Notes: generated from the letters alone by a model not told the origin. A stretch of 64,000 nt of DNA from Akkermansiaceae bacterium UBA2381 (GCA_002344215.1 DDSV01000023.1:101089-165088); one strand, 5' to 3'; shown: positions 1-9,495, counted from the stretch's first letter. A program made the numbers and translations.

Positions 1-990
1 AAAATCGGCGACACCATCACCGACACTCGCATCTCCGCGACCGAGCCGCTTCCCGGCTTCAAGGAGATCCAGCCCATGGTCTTCAGCGGGATTTATCCGA
101 TCTCGACCGAGGACTTCGAACAACTCAAGCTCGCTATGGGCAAGCTGCAGATCAACGACTCGGCTTTCAGTTATCAGGCGGAAAGTTCGGTCGCTCTCGG
201 ATTCGGATTCCGTTGCGGATTCCTCGGACTCCTCCACATGGAGATCGTGCAGGAGCGTCTCCGCCGTGAGTTCAACATGGACGTGATCTCGACCTACCCG
301 GGTGTGGTCTACAAGGTGAAGCTCACCGATGGGTCGGAGATCGAGGTCGATAACCCCAGCTTTCTTCCTGAGCCCCAGAGTATCCTCGAAATTTGCGAAC
401 CAACCGTCAAAGCCTACGTCATGTCTCCGAACGAGTACATCGGCGAGATCATGAAGCTGGTCGCCGAAAAACGGGGAGAACTGGTCAACACCGAGACGCT
501 TGACGCGGGCCGCGTTCTCCTGACAGCGATCCTGCCGCTCAACGAGATTCTTGTCGATTTCAACGACCGCCTCAAGAGCATGACCCGCGGCTACGGCAGC
601 ATGGATTACGAGCACTGGGAATATCAGCCCGGTAAACTCGTGAAGATGGATATTCTCATCGCCGGGGAGTCGGTCGATGCCTTTTCGGTGATTGTGCACC
701 GCGACAAGGCCGAGTCGCGGGGACGCCAGCTTTGCGCAAAGCTGAGGGACGTGATTCCCCAGCAGCTCTTCACCGTTGCGATCCAGGCCACCATCGGTGC
801 CAAGATCATCGCCCGTGAGAGTATCAGTGCCCTCCGGAAAAACGTGACCGCCAAATGTTACGGCGGTGACATCTCCCGGAAACGGAAACTGCTCGACAAG
901 CAGAAAGAAGGTAAGAAAAAGATGAAGGCCATCGGCAAGGTCAACATCCCACAGGATGCCTTTATTAAAGTCCTGAAATCGGGGGATTGA
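1..990 (+). CDS. lepA: Elongation factor 4 (LepA), C-terminal part, 5' cut by window
   Basis: Ribosome-binding translational GTPase that promotes back-translocation and helps ribosome assembly or translation under stress. Only the last 329 residues are present. The frame is open from base 1, so the methionine at base 76 is internal. Visible are the segment reading PLPGFKEIQPMVFSGIYP, the EF-G-like domain (GFRCGFLGLLHMEIVQERL) and the LepA-specific C-terminal domain with YGGDISRKRKLLDKQKEGKKKMK, ending in IPQDAFIKVLKSGD, all typical of LepA rather than EF-G. The G domain lies outside the window. lepB follows 61 bases downstream, a pairing common in bacteria, so the two may be co-transcribed. 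Confidence 0.97.
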   Translation, partial: KIGDTITDTRISATEPLPGFKEIQPMVFSGIYPISTEDFEQLKLAMGKLQINDSAFSYQAESSVALGFGFRCGFLGLLHMEIVQERLRREFNMDVISTYPGVVYKVKLTDGSEIEVDNPSFLPEPQSILEICEPTVKAYVMSPNEYIGEIMKLVAEKRGELVNTETLDAGRVLLTAILPLNEILVDFNDRLKSMTRGYGSMDYEHWEYQPGKLVKMDILIAGESVDAFSVIVHRDKAESRGRQLCAKLRDVIPQQLFTVAIQATIGAKIIARESISALRKNVTAKCYGGDISRKRKLLDKQKEGKKKMKAIGKVNIPQDAFIKVLKSGD

Positions 991-1026
991 GGAACTCGGA
1001 TACAGGAGCTGGAATGCAGAAGTCAG

Positions 1027-1046
1027 AAACCTGAAACTTTAAACTT
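1027..1046 (+). repeat. AAACTTTAAAC repeat, copy 1
   Basis: A 20-base AT-rich string (AAACCTGAAACTTTAAACTT) lying directly before the lepB start codon, where a ribosome-binding site would be expected. An identical 20-mer occurs at 30529-30548, directly before another start codon, and a related inverted copy sits at 33245-33279. Confidence 0.8.
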
Positions 1047-1051
1047 TGAAG

Positions 1052-2263
1052 ATGTTCCTTTTTAGCAAACCCACGAAAGAAGAACTCGCTGAACGCCCGC
1101 TCGACAAGCGCGGTCGCAAAGAGGGAGTTGCCCTGACCAAAGGGGTCAAAAAATTCCTGCGATACAACGACGACCTCATTCCCGAGGCGAAGAAGGAGGA
1201 GATCGTTTCCAAAAACGCCGCCTTCCTCGAGGGGTTGCAGGATACCGCGAAAAAGCGGAAGGATCTGGAGGCGCTCGCCGAGGATCTTACCGAGACCTGC
1301 AAGAAATCGGTCAAGGACTACAAGCCTTCGGCGCTGAAAGAGAACATCGAGGTGATCTTTGTCGCTGTCGTCATTGCGATGGGAATTCGCGCGTATTTCA
1401 TCCAGCAGTTCAAGATCCCGACCGGATCAATGCAGCCGACCCTGAACGGAATCATTGCCTATCCCACCGAGGAGATGAATCCGCATGCGGAGCGAAACGC
1501 GCCCGAGGGATATGAGAGGCCCGCCCTGCCCAAGTTGCTCTGGGACAAATTCTGGTATGGCCGCAGCCACGTCGAGTGGGTGGTGCAGGAGGACGACGTT
1601 CTCATTCTCGACCGCGATCACTTTTACGGGAAGACTCACTTCATCTTTTTTCCGAGAACCTATCTGAAGACAAAAAACGGCCAGACCTTCAGTGCTCCGG
1701 GAACAGAGTCGCGGGTGCAGAGTCTGCTCAACATCGGACTGATCTCGGGTCCGGGGGGCTCCCGCCTCGTTCCGGTTAAAGCGGGTGACATCATCGCGAG
1801 GGGATATGTCGACACGGGTGATCAACTCGTGGTGAACAAATGGATCTACCATTTCAAGAAGCCCGAGCGGGGAGAGGTCTTTGTCTTCGACACCCAGAAC
1901 ATCGGAGCCATCCAAAGCACCCTCGATGATCCGCGCCAGGGCTCGCAGCATTACATCAAACGTATCGGGGGCCAGCCCGGAGACCAGGTCGAGATCGATC
2001 CTCCCATGTTGAAGATCAATGGTGAAGTCGCGAAAGAGCCGGGCTTGCAGCGTGTCATGGCCAAGGAGGGTTATTACACGGGCTACACCGCGCAGGGAAC
2101 CCGGGAGGTGAGCCTGCCCAAGGGGGCTTACTGGGCGCTCGGTGATAACAGCGCCAACAGTTCGGATTCAAGAAACTGGGGGGTCGTGCCTGAGGAAAAT
2201 ATCGTGGGAAGGGCGGCCTTTGTTTATTACCCCTTCGGTCATCATTTCGGGAACGTCGATTGA
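1052..2263 (+). CDS. lepB: Signal peptidase I, with long N-terminal extension and insert
   Basis: Membrane serine protease that removes signal peptides from exported proteins. With the ATG at 1052 (a TTG two codons upstream is possible) it has 403 residues. A charged cytoplasmic region of about 95 residues precedes a transmembrane segment (about 99-117). The catalytic serine is S126 in KIPTGSMQPT and the general-base lysine is K263 in LVVNKWIYHF; the C-terminal box reads ALGDNSANSSDSRNWGVVP. About 135 residues separate Ser and Lys, much more than in E. coli LepB (S91/K146), so there is an insert of unknown role. No Shine-Dalgarno is visible because an AT-rich repeat abuts the start. The next gene begins 6 bases after the stop. 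Confidence 0.95.
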   Translation: MFLFSKPTKEELAERPLDKRGRKEGVALTKGVKKFLRYNDDLIPEAKKEEIVSKNAAFLEGLQDTAKKRKDLEALAEDLTETCKKSVKDYKPSALKENIEVIFVAVVIAMGIRAYFIQQFKIPTGSMQPTLNGIIAYPTEEMNPHAERNAPEGYERPALPKLLWDKFWYGRSHVEWVVQEDDVLILDRDHFYGKTHFIFFPRTYLKTKNGQTFSAPGTESRVQSLLNIGLISGPGGSRLVPVKAGDIIARGYVDTGDQLVVNKWIYHFKKPERGEVFVFDTQNIGAIQSTLDDPRQGSQHYIKRIGGQPGDQVEIDPPMLKINGEVAKEPGLQRVMAKEGYYTGYTAQGTREVSLPKGAYWALGDNSANSSDSRNWGVVPEENIVGRAAFVYYPFGHHFGNVD

Positions 2264-2269
2264 GTTGCG

Positions 2270-3109
2270 TTGGACCCCGTTACTGACAGCGCCCGTGAGA
2301 TTGTGAGCCGCAGCGGCTCGAATCTCGCCTTTGCCCTCGCTGTCCTGCCCCGGCGGAAGCGCGACGACATGCGCGTCTTTTACGCTTTCTGCCGTGTTGT
2401 CGATGACATCGTCGACGACCAGGGGTATTCGCTTGAAGAGCGCCGTGCCGGATTGACGAGATGGAGGGATCTCATTCATGGACGGCTGACGGAGCCGCTT
2501 GCCGGCATTGAGCAGGAGTTCATGGAACTGTGCCGGAGCTATACCCTCGAAACAGCCGACCTCGATTCTATTATCACCGGGATGGAAATGGATCTGGAGC
2601 CGCAGCGATTTGAAACGGCTGCGGACCTTCAGTATTATTGCTACTGCGTCGCCAGTGCGGTCGGTCTGGTGAGCATCGAGATTTTCGGATACACCGATCC
2701 CGCGACCCGTGTTTATGCCGAGCAACTGGGGTATGCCCTCCAGTGGACCAACATTCTGCGCGATGTCGGTGAGGACGCACGGGAGGGACGGCTCTATCTG
2801 CCGCTCGAGGACCTGAAACGTTTCGGTCTCACCGAAAAGATGATCCTCGATCAAAAGCCCGACCGGGCGAAGTTCGAACGGCTCATGAAGCATGAGACTG
2901 ATCGCGCGCGATCCTTTTACAAGGCCGCGGCGGAAGCGCTTCCGAAGGCGGATCGGACTTCGATGCGCTCGGCGGAGTTGATGAGACGTATCTATTCGGC
3001 CATCCTCGACGGGATGGAAAAGGATGGTTACCGGGTGTATGAGCGGCGCTACCGGCTACCCAAGGCGGTGATGCTCGGCGAATTCCTGCGCGCGAAATTT
3101 TTAGGATAA
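2270..3109 (+). CDS. Squalene/phytoene synthase family protein (HpnD-like)
   Basis: Trans-isoprenyl diphosphate synthase condensing two prenyl diphosphates head to head to (pre)squalene or phytoene, a step in hopanoid, squalene or carotenoid synthesis. Both Asp-rich metal-binding motifs are intact: DDIVDD (residues 45-50) in YAFCRVVDDIVDD and DVGED (165-169) in LQWTNILRDVGEDAREGRLYLP. Length (279 residues) is normal. The start is a TTG 6 bases after lepB; no ATG is available before the conserved N-terminus. The sequence resembles HpnD (presqualene diphosphate synthase) more than CrtB to my eye, but HpnC or CrtB cannot be excluded. No HpnC, HpnE or carotenoid desaturase gene is adjacent. Confidence 0.88.
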   Translation: MDPVTDSAREIVSRSGSNLAFALAVLPRRKRDDMRVFYAFCRVVDDIVDDQGYSLEERRAGLTRWRDLIHGRLTEPLAGIEQEFMELCRSYTLETADLDSIITGMEMDLEPQRFETAADLQYYCYCVASAVGLVSIEIFGYTDPATRVYAEQLGYALQWTNILRDVGEDAREGRLYLPLEDLKRFGLTEKMILDQKPDRAKFERLMKHETDRARSFYKAAAEALPKADRTSMRSAELMRRIYSAILDGMEKDGYRVYERRYRLPKAVMLGEFLRAKFLG

Positions 3110-3118
3110 CGGTGAGCT

Positions 3119-3574
3119 ATGGAAATGGAATTTGTCCGCTACAAACACGCGAGGTTCTCAGCCAGGCTGCCCTCTCATTTTCGTTATTCACTGAGTCACT
3201 TCTGGATGGTCGAGGATCCGGAAACACCGGGTCTATGGCGGGTCGGGTTCACCAAGTTCGCGACCCGGATGCTCGGTGAACTGGTCGAGGCGCAATTCGA
3301 AGTGAAGCCGGGTGACACGGTGTCGTCGGGCGATCAGATCGGCTACGTTGAGGGCTTCAAGGCGGCGAGTGATTTGTTCTGCGTCATGGAAGGCGCTTTT
3401 GCCGGGGGCAATCCCATCCTCGAGGTCGACGCCTGCATCGTGAAAAGCTCTCCCTACGTAGACGGCTGGCTCTATGCCGTCGAGGGACAGCCCGAAGAGA
3501 CCAGCGTCGACGTTCACGGCTACATCGAACACCTCAATGCGCTCATTGAAAAAATGCAGCAGGAAGGGTATTGA
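3119..3574 (+). CDS. Glycine cleavage H-like lipoyl carrier protein
   Basis: Lipoylated carrier of the GcvH family, in which a lipoyl-lysine arm shuttles the aminomethyl group in glycine cleavage. The lipoyl site is K81 in GYVEGFKAASDLF, where canonical GcvH has ESVKAASD. LWRVGFTKFA, LGELVEAQF and the downstream SSPYVDGWLY match the fold. It is 151 residues, longer than the usual 125-130, with extra residues at both ends. No gcvT, gcvP or lipoate ligase gene lies nearby, so it may serve a partner encoded elsewhere or another lipoate-dependent system. It starts 9 bases after the isoprenoid synthase stop and is probably the last gene of the lepA-lepB run. Confidence 0.85.
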   Translation: MEMEFVRYKHARFSARLPSHFRYSLSHFWMVEDPETPGLWRVGFTKFATRMLGELVEAQFEVKPGDTVSSGDQIGYVEGFKAASDLFCVMEGAFAGGNPILEVDACIVKSSPYVDGWLYAVEGQPEETSVDVHGYIEHLNALIEKMQQEGY

Positions 3575-3625
3575 ACGGCCCCGAGGTCGAAACCCCGTCT
3601 TTTTTGTCCCCCCCGGAACTCCTTT

Positions 3626-6600
3626 ATGAAAAACGCCCTTGTTCTTTTCCTGCTGGTCGCTGCCGCCTCTCTGCAGGCCGAAACCAAACCGCTCAAGGCC
3701 CTGCTTGTTGCCGGCGGATGCTGTCATGACTACGCCAAACAGCACGAACTGCTTTTTAAGGGCATTCAGGCCCGCGCCAATGTGCAGGTCGATGTTGTCT
3801 GGACGGATGACAAGTCGGTGACTCCTCCTCTGCCGCTCTATGACAATCCCGATTGGGCCAGGGGATACGACGTCATTATTCACGATGAATGCGCCGCCGG
3901 AGCCAGGGATCTTGCCTTGTTAAAGCGCATCCTCGATGCCCATCAAACCGTGCCCGCGGTTCATCTGCACTGCGCGATGCACAGTTTCCGTACTGGAACG
4001 GACGGATGGTTCAAGCACCTTGGTATCCAATCCGCCTCCCATGGTCCTCAGGAGTCCATTGAGATTACCTACGTCGACAAAGAGCATCCGATCACGAAGC
4101 CTCTCGCTGATTGGACTACGATCAAAGAGGAACTCTACAACAATGTGAATGTTTTCGATGCGCATCCGCTCGCGATGGGGAAACAGATGGTAAAAGGGAC
4201 CGCGGTTAATTCCATTGTCGCCTGGACCAACGAGAAGTCCGGTGCCCGCAGTTTCAGCACGACCATAGGGCATAACAACGACACCGTCGCCGACGCCCGC
4301 TATCTTGACCTCGTCACTCGCGGTCTCCTCTGGGCCTGCGGTAAACTCGAGACGCCCGGTTATCTGGGCACGGCCTTTACCGGGAAAAACGTGGTCACCT
4401 TTGTCCCGGCGAATCCCGTCCCCCCGGCACCACCGAAGGCGGCCGCGCCGGCTCCCGCGCCGAAAGACGCGACACTTGCCACCGTCACCGCGAGCAGCGA
4501 GGAGACGGGCAAAAACAATCTCGTCTGGCACGCCATCGACGGGAACCGGGACACCCGCTGGTGCGCCGCGAACGGATCGCCGCCGCAGTGGCTTCAACTC
4601 GAATTCGAGAAACCGCAGACCCTGACTGAAGCCAAAATCGCATGGGAGAGCGGCAACAATGCCTATAAGACCCGGCTCGAAGCTTCAACCGACGGCAAGG
4701 CCTGGACCGTCCTCGCCGATCTGACAAGTGAACCCAAACCCGGCGACACCCACGCGATCTTCGAAGCCAGGGACGTGAAGTTCCTCAAGATCACCTGCAC
4801 TGGAACCAGCACCGGCGGATGGGCGAGCATTCGCGAGATTTCCCTGGTTGGCCCCACCCTGACAAAACTCCATCCCAAGCTCGACGCGAAGCAGCAGGCT
4901 GCCGCGGCCAAAGAAGCCGACCCTTATGCCAAGAGCGGCAACATCGCGCCGAAGATCGTGAAGCTTTCCGCTTCCGAGGAAGCCGAAATCCTGAAGGATG
5001 TGAAGGTGCCTGACGGATTTAATGTCTCTCTCTTCTCCAACTGGCAGGCCGCCAACTACCCCGTCTACGTCGGCGCCGCGCCCAACGGAGATCTCTACGT
5101 CTCCAGTGACGGCAACGGCTCCCTCGGTCGCGAACCGGGCCGGGGACGGGTCCTCCGACTCCGCGACAAGGACGGTGACGGGCGCGCCGACGAGGTGACC
5201 GAGTTCATCAAGAACGTCGATTCTCCGCGCGGACTCATCTGGGACCACGATCGGCTTTACCTGCTCCACCCGCCGCACATCAGCGTGTATTTTGACCGCG
5301 ACGGCGATGGCATCTCCGAGGAATCGAAGAAACTCATCGACGGCATCGCCTTCGACTTTTCAGGACGTCCCGCCGACCACACCACGAACGGACTTGAACT
5401 CGGCATCGATGGCTGGATTTACGTGGCCGGAGGCGACTTCGGATTTATGAAGGCGACCGGCACCGACGGACGCACCCTCCAGCACCGCGCCGGCGGTGTC
5501 ATCCGCTTCCGTCCTGATGGTTCGGGACTCGAGATCTACGCCACCGGCACCCGCAACATCCTCGGCACCCCGATGAGCCCGCTCTGCGACCTCTTCGCCC
5601 GCGACAACACCAATGACGGCGGTGGCTGGGACGTGCGTTTCCACCACTTCTCCGGACTTGAGGACCACGGTTACCCCCGCCTCTACAAGAACTTCGGCGA
5701 CGAGCATGTCCCGCCTCTCGCCGACTACGGAGGCGGTTCCGGGTGCGGATCCGTCTATCTGCACGAGCCCGGCTTCCCCGACGAGTGGAACGGTGCTCCC
5801 ATCACCTGCGACTGGGGACGGGCCGGATCCTTTCACCACACCGTCCAGCGCCAGGGGGCAAGCTTTGCCGAGGTTACCGAACCCCGCACTTTCATCGGTA
5901 TGACCCGGCCCACCGACGCCGATGTCGACGGGATGAGCGCCGTCTACCAGGCAAGCTGGAAAGGACCCGCGACCTTCAAGTGGGAGGGCCCCGAGGTGGG
6001 CTACATTGTCAGGGTCACTCCGAAGGAATTCAAACCCGAGCCGTTGCCTGATTTTGAGAAGCTGAGCGACACCGAACTGGTTGCTGCGCTCGATTCTCCG
6101 AGTCACATCCGCACCTTGACCGCGCAACGGACACTGTTGCGTCGCGAGCCGAACCCTGTTCTATCCGAGGCACTCCTGGCGCTGGCGAAGAATCCTGACA
6201 AAGATCTCAAGGCACGAGTTGCCGCGATTTATGCGATTTCCCAACGCGGTGACTCCGCGACTGACGCGCTGGATGCTATTCGGCAGGATGAAGACCTTGC
6301 TCCCTATGTTCTCCGCGCTGCCGGTGATTTTCCGACTCTTCCGGTGGAGTGGATCTCCGATGCAGCGAAGAGTGAGGATCCCCGCACCCGCAGTGAAGCT
6401 GCGGTAGCCGCCGCCCGCGTGATGCTGAAGCAGGCAGCCCCTTCCGTCGCCACCCTCCTCGCCGACTCCGATCCGCGCATCGCCCACACTGCCTTCCAGG
6501 CTCTCGCCCGTCTCGGCGCGAAGGACGCCGCCCTCGAAGCGCTCCTTTCCGGCCCGAATCCGAAAGGCGCCGCTTTCGCCCTCATGCGCATGCACGATGT

Positions 6601-8089
6601 CCCCGGAATCGTCGATGACCTGATTGCCAAACTCACCGCCGAAAAACGTCCCGAGATCCGCCAGCTCCTCCTTGCCACCCTCTGCCGCCTCGCCCAGCGC
6701 GAAGGCGAATGGACAGGCGATAGTTGGGGGACACGTCCCGACACCCGTGGTCCCTACTACCAGCCGGTGAAGTGGGCGGAGACCGACAAGATCCTCGCCG
6801 CGCTCAAAACGACTCTCGACGCCGCTTCGCCCGAGGAGGCCTCCTTCCTCGTGAAAGAAATGAGCCGCAACCGGCTCCAGTCGAACGACGCGCTCATGCG
6901 CATCCTCAGTCTTGCGAAGGACAATCCCTCCATCGTTCCCGACGCCGTGCAGCAGCTTGCCACTGCAGAGTCCATTCCGGCCGAGGGAATTGCCATTCTG
7001 CTCGCTGCCGCCAAAAACGCCGAGTCCGATCCGGCGACGCTTTCCCGTGCCGTCCTTGCCCTGGTGAAACTGGACGGAGACGAGCCCTTCAATGCGACCC
7101 TTTCCGCCTTTACCGGTCTCACTGCCAAAGTCGACGAATTGCGCGCCGCGGTGAAAGTCGCCGGAGAGAACCCCGATCCGGTCAAGGCGAAGAGTGATCA
7201 GAAGTATGCCCGCACCGCCCTCACTGATGCCGAAAAGAATCTTGATGATGCGGTCTACGCTTTTCTCCAGTCGCCCAAGCTTGAGAATCATCACCTCGCT
7301 CTCGAGAAGATCGCTGTGGAGAAACCCGGCACGCCCGAGGGCTTCTGGTCACACGCCGCCGTCATCGCCCTCGCCTCGCGCACAGTGGGTTCACCCGAGT
7401 CGCGCGAGCTTTCGAAAAAAGCACTCGACCTCGCCTGGAACGTGCCGGCCCAGAAGGCGGTTCTCATCGCCGCGGCGGTGAAGACGAAGAATCGCTCCCT
7501 CGACGACCGTATTCTTGTCGCGGTGAACGATGTCGATCCTGCCGTGGCGAAGGCCGCCAGGGCAGCGGTGAAGGATCTCAAGCTTCAGGCCAAAGGTGAG
7601 GACAAAACACCGAAGATCGCGACCCTCGCGCCTGACAAAGCCCTCGCCGAAGTCCTCGCCCACAAGGGAGGCGACGTTGCCCTGGGTGAATCGGTCTTTG
7701 CACGGGCCACTTGCAGTGCCTGTCACACCGTGAGCCAGAGTGAAAAGCCGAAGGGACCCTACCTCGGCAATATCGTCGAGACCTACAAGCGTCCCGACCT
7801 CGCCCTCAATATTCTCGATCCGAACAAGACAATCGCCCAGGGTTTCGCCACGAATGTGATCACTCTGAAAGACGGATCCATGCAGATGGGATTTGTCACC
7901 GACGAGCAGGGCGAAAAAGTCACTCTGCGCGACATTGCCTCGCAGGAGCACCCGATCGCCAAGGCCGAGATCACCAAGCGCGAAACCCTACCCACGAGCA
8001 TGATGCCCCCGGGTTTGATGGGCAACTTCACCGTCCACGAAATGGCCAGCCTGCTCGACTACCTCGAGTCACTTGTTAAGAAAAAGTAG
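3626..8089 (+). CDS. Giant secreted ThuA / F5-8 C / PVC-type dehydrogenase / HEAT / cytochrome c protein
   Basis: A 1487-residue exported multidomain protein. Order: signal peptide (1-18, ending SLQAET); ThuA-like domain (about 22-245, starting LKALLVAGGCCHDY); Pro/Ala linker; F5/8 type C (discoidin) carbohydrate-binding-like domain (about 290-408); a beta-propeller 'PVC-type dehydrogenase' domain (about 455-800, with DGFNVSLFSNW and repeated RDKDGDG/DRDGDG Asp-rich loops); HEAT-like helical repeats (about 810-1320); and a C-terminal heme c domain with CSACH at about 1363-1367. Such proteins are typical of Verrucomicrobia and Planctomycetes and are thought to oxidise sugars or polysaccharide-derived substrates with electrons passed to the heme. 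The substrate is unknown. It stands alone as a transcription unit. Confidence 0.9.
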   Translation: MKNALVLFLLVAAASLQAETKPLKALLVAGGCCHDYAKQHELLFKGIQARANVQVDVVWTDDKSVTPPLPLYDNPDWARGYDVIIHDECAAGARDLALLKRILDAHQTVPAVHLHCAMHSFRTGTDGWFKHLGIQSASHGPQESIEITYVDKEHPITKPLADWTTIKEELYNNVNVFDAHPLAMGKQMVKGTAVNSIVAWTNEKSGARSFSTTIGHNNDTVADARYLDLVTRGLLWACGKLETPGYLGTAFTGKNVVTFVPANPVPPAPPKAAAPAPAPKDATLATVTASSEETGKNNLVWHAIDGNRDTRWCAANGSPPQWLQLEFEKPQTLTEAKIAWESGNNAYKTRLEASTDGKAWTVLADLTSEPKPGDTHAIFEARDVKFLKITCTGTSTGGWASIREISLVGPTLTKLHPKLDAKQQAAAAKEADPYAKSGNIAPKIVKLSASEEAEILKDVKVPDGFNVSLFSNWQAANYPVYVGAAPNGDLYVSSDGNGSLGREPGRGRVLRLRDKDGDGRADEVTEFIKNVDSPRGLIWDHDRLYLLHPPHISVYFDRDGDGISEESKKLIDGIAFDFSGRPADHTTNGLELGIDGWIYVAGGDFGFMKATGTDGRTLQHRAGGVIRFRPDGSGLEIYATGTRNILGTPMSPLCDLFARDNTNDGGGWDVRFHHFSGLEDHGYPRLYKNFGDEHVPPLADYGGGSGCGSVYLHEPGFPDEWNGAPITCDWGRAGSFHHTVQRQGASFAEVTEPRTFIGMTRPTDADVDGMSAVYQASWKGPATFKWEGPEVGYIVRVTPKEFKPEPLPDFEKLSDTELVAALDSPSHIRTLTAQRTLLRREPNPVLSEALLALAKNPDKDLKARVAAIYAISQRGDSATDALDAIRQDEDLAPYVLRAAGDFPTLPVEWISDAAKSEDPRTRSEAAVAAARVMLKQAAPSVATLLADSDPRIAHTAFQALARLGAKDAALEALLSGPNPKGAAFALMRMHDVPGIVDDLIAKLTAEKRPEIRQLLLATLCRLAQREGEWTGDSWGTRPDTRGPYYQPVKWAETDKILAALKTTLDAASPEEASFLVKEMSRNRLQSNDALMRILSLAKDNPSIVPDAVQQLATAESIPAEGIAILLAAAKNAESDPATLSRAVLALVKLDGDEPFNATLSAFTGLTAKVDELRAAVKVAGENPDPVKAKSDQKYARTALTDAEKNLDDAVYAFLQSPKLENHHLALEKIAVEKPGTPEGFWSHAAVIALASRTVGSPESRELSKKALDLAWNVPAQKAVLIAAAVKTKNRSLDDRILVAVNDVDPAVAKAARAAVKDLKLQAKGEDKTPKIATLAPDKALAEVLAHKGGDVALGESVFARATCSACHTVSQSEKPKGPYLGNIVETYKRPDLALNILDPNKTIAQGFATNVITLKDGSMQMGFVTDEQGEKVTLRDIASQEHPIAKAEITKRETLPTSMMPPGLMGNFTVHEMASLLDYLESLVKKK

Positions 8090-8108
8090 AACAGGTCTCC
8101 GGCCTGTT
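8090..8108 (+). terminator. Possible weak terminator hairpin
   Basis: Six-base perfect stem AACAGG / CCTGTT around a 7-base loop, directly after the stop codon of the ThuA/PVC protein. It lacks a clear U-run, so termination strength is doubtful. Confidence 0.3.
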
Positions 8109-8298
8109 TATCGACGGTAAACGACCCCGGAACTGACTGTTTCGTGGGCATTATCGTGCGGAAATGACTCTTGACCGTCTGAGTCTCTGATGTTCTCCTG
8201 AACGGAGTATTGGAGAGACTTCTCCATTCCCGAGCCCTTCGCAGGGGACGCCCCGTCGCAGAGGAGTCAGTCTTCAGGCAACAAAACCCGGATATACG

Positions 8299-9495
8299 AT
8301 GAAAAAAGTGATCGGTTTCTTTTTTGTTCTCTCTCTCACCTTATCGGCGCAGGACGCCTCCGAGTTCCGAAAGTGGAAAGACACCCGGGGAAACGTGATC
8401 GAAGCCAAGCTGCTCAAGGACAACGGAAACGGGACTATCAATATTCAAAAGAGTGACGGTTGGCGCGGGGATGTGCCGCTTAATCTTCTGAGCGCCGAAG
8501 ATCAGGAGTATGTGAAAACGGCGGGGCTGGCTGCTTCGCTGGATTCGGCTGAGCCCGTGTTGTCGAAGGATTTTGAGGTGTTCAGGATCCGGCAGGAAAA
8601 AGTTCCCGGCTATATCGGGACCAAGAATGGATGGGAACACGGGATCGAGTGCATTGAGGCCGAGCTTCGCTACCACGGATCGACACCCCTGAGCGAAGTA
8701 CTCGTGAAGGCGTATTTTTACGACAAGGATGGCGAGGAGATTGAGCGTTTCAAGGCCCCTCCGAGGAGGCAGGATGAATCCGGCAAATACGTGACGATGC
8801 CGGAGCGATTTGAACCGGGAGGGAAGTATCATGTCTACTTTCCCATCTCCACGGCGATCAATGAAAGAAGATGGAAAACCGTATTGATCGTGTTTGGAAA
8901 CAAGTCGGAAGCGGGTGCCCTCGCAGATCCAAAATCCGATCTGATGACGCTCAACTTTGATGAGAAGAAACTCCTTTTCCCCGATTGGGATCCTGCCCTG
9001 GTCGAAAAAATGGCCACAGAAACCGAAGCGCCCGGCGTGGAATCGGCATCCGTGAATCTGGTGCCCGAGATAAAATCAATCAAACGTGAGGAGACTCCTC
9101 ACAGTGTCTCAGTTGACGGCAAGTGGGAGTCGAAATACGACAGCTTGGCCACGGAGATTCGGGTGAAGGGAGAACTCCCGAAAAAGATCACCGCCAAGGC
9201 CTACTTTTTCAGTGAATCCAAAGCACTTGTCGCCACCCGTAATGGACCGGCGCTGGCGAATCTCGGACAATCGAGATACGTCGGGCTTCCCATCATCGCG
9301 GATGCCAACGAATGGTATCCGGTCTACTTCCCTATCAACAAAGAGCTCCAGAAATTAGAGTGGAGTTGGGCGGTTGTCGCTTTTGAGGCTGATGGGAAGG
9401 TGGCTGCGGAAGTCTTCGGACCACGGGGGGTTGGTGTCACCGATTTCAAATTTCCGGGAAGTGAAAAAATTGTGGCCAAGGAAGAGCCGAAGTAA
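8299..9495 (+). CDS. Secreted protein with N-terminal SHD1 domain
   Basis: 398 residues with a signal peptide (MKKVIGFFFVLSLTLSAQ). Residues about 22-75 (RKWKDTRGNVIEAKLLK ... VPLNLLSAEDQEYV) match the SLA1 homology domain 1 found in many secreted PVC proteins: a small beta-barrel of unknown bacterial function, probably a binding module. The remainder has two similar halves (EHGIECIEAELRYHG...YFYDKDGEEI...YHVYFPI and WESKYDSLATEIRVKG...AYFFSES...WYPVYFPI), suggesting an internally duplicated beta-sandwich. No catalytic motif is seen. It is preceded by about 200 bases with no recognised gene and followed by a CobW-family gene. Confidence 0.75.
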   Translation: MKKVIGFFFVLSLTLSAQDASEFRKWKDTRGNVIEAKLLKDNGNGTINIQKSDGWRGDVPLNLLSAEDQEYVKTAGLAASLDSAEPVLSKDFEVFRIRQEKVPGYIGTKNGWEHGIECIEAELRYHGSTPLSEVLVKAYFYDKDGEEIERFKAPPRRQDESGKYVTMPERFEPGGKYHVYFPISTAINERRWKTVLIVFGNKSEAGALADPKSDLMTLNFDEKKLLFPDWDPALVEKMATETEAPGVESASVNLVPEIKSIKREETPHSVSVDGKWESKYDSLATEIRVKGELPKKITAKAYFFSESKALVATRNGPALANLGQSRYVGLPIIADANEWYPVYFPINKELQKLEWSWAVVAFEADGKVAAEVFGPRGVGVTDFKFPGSEKIVAKEEPK

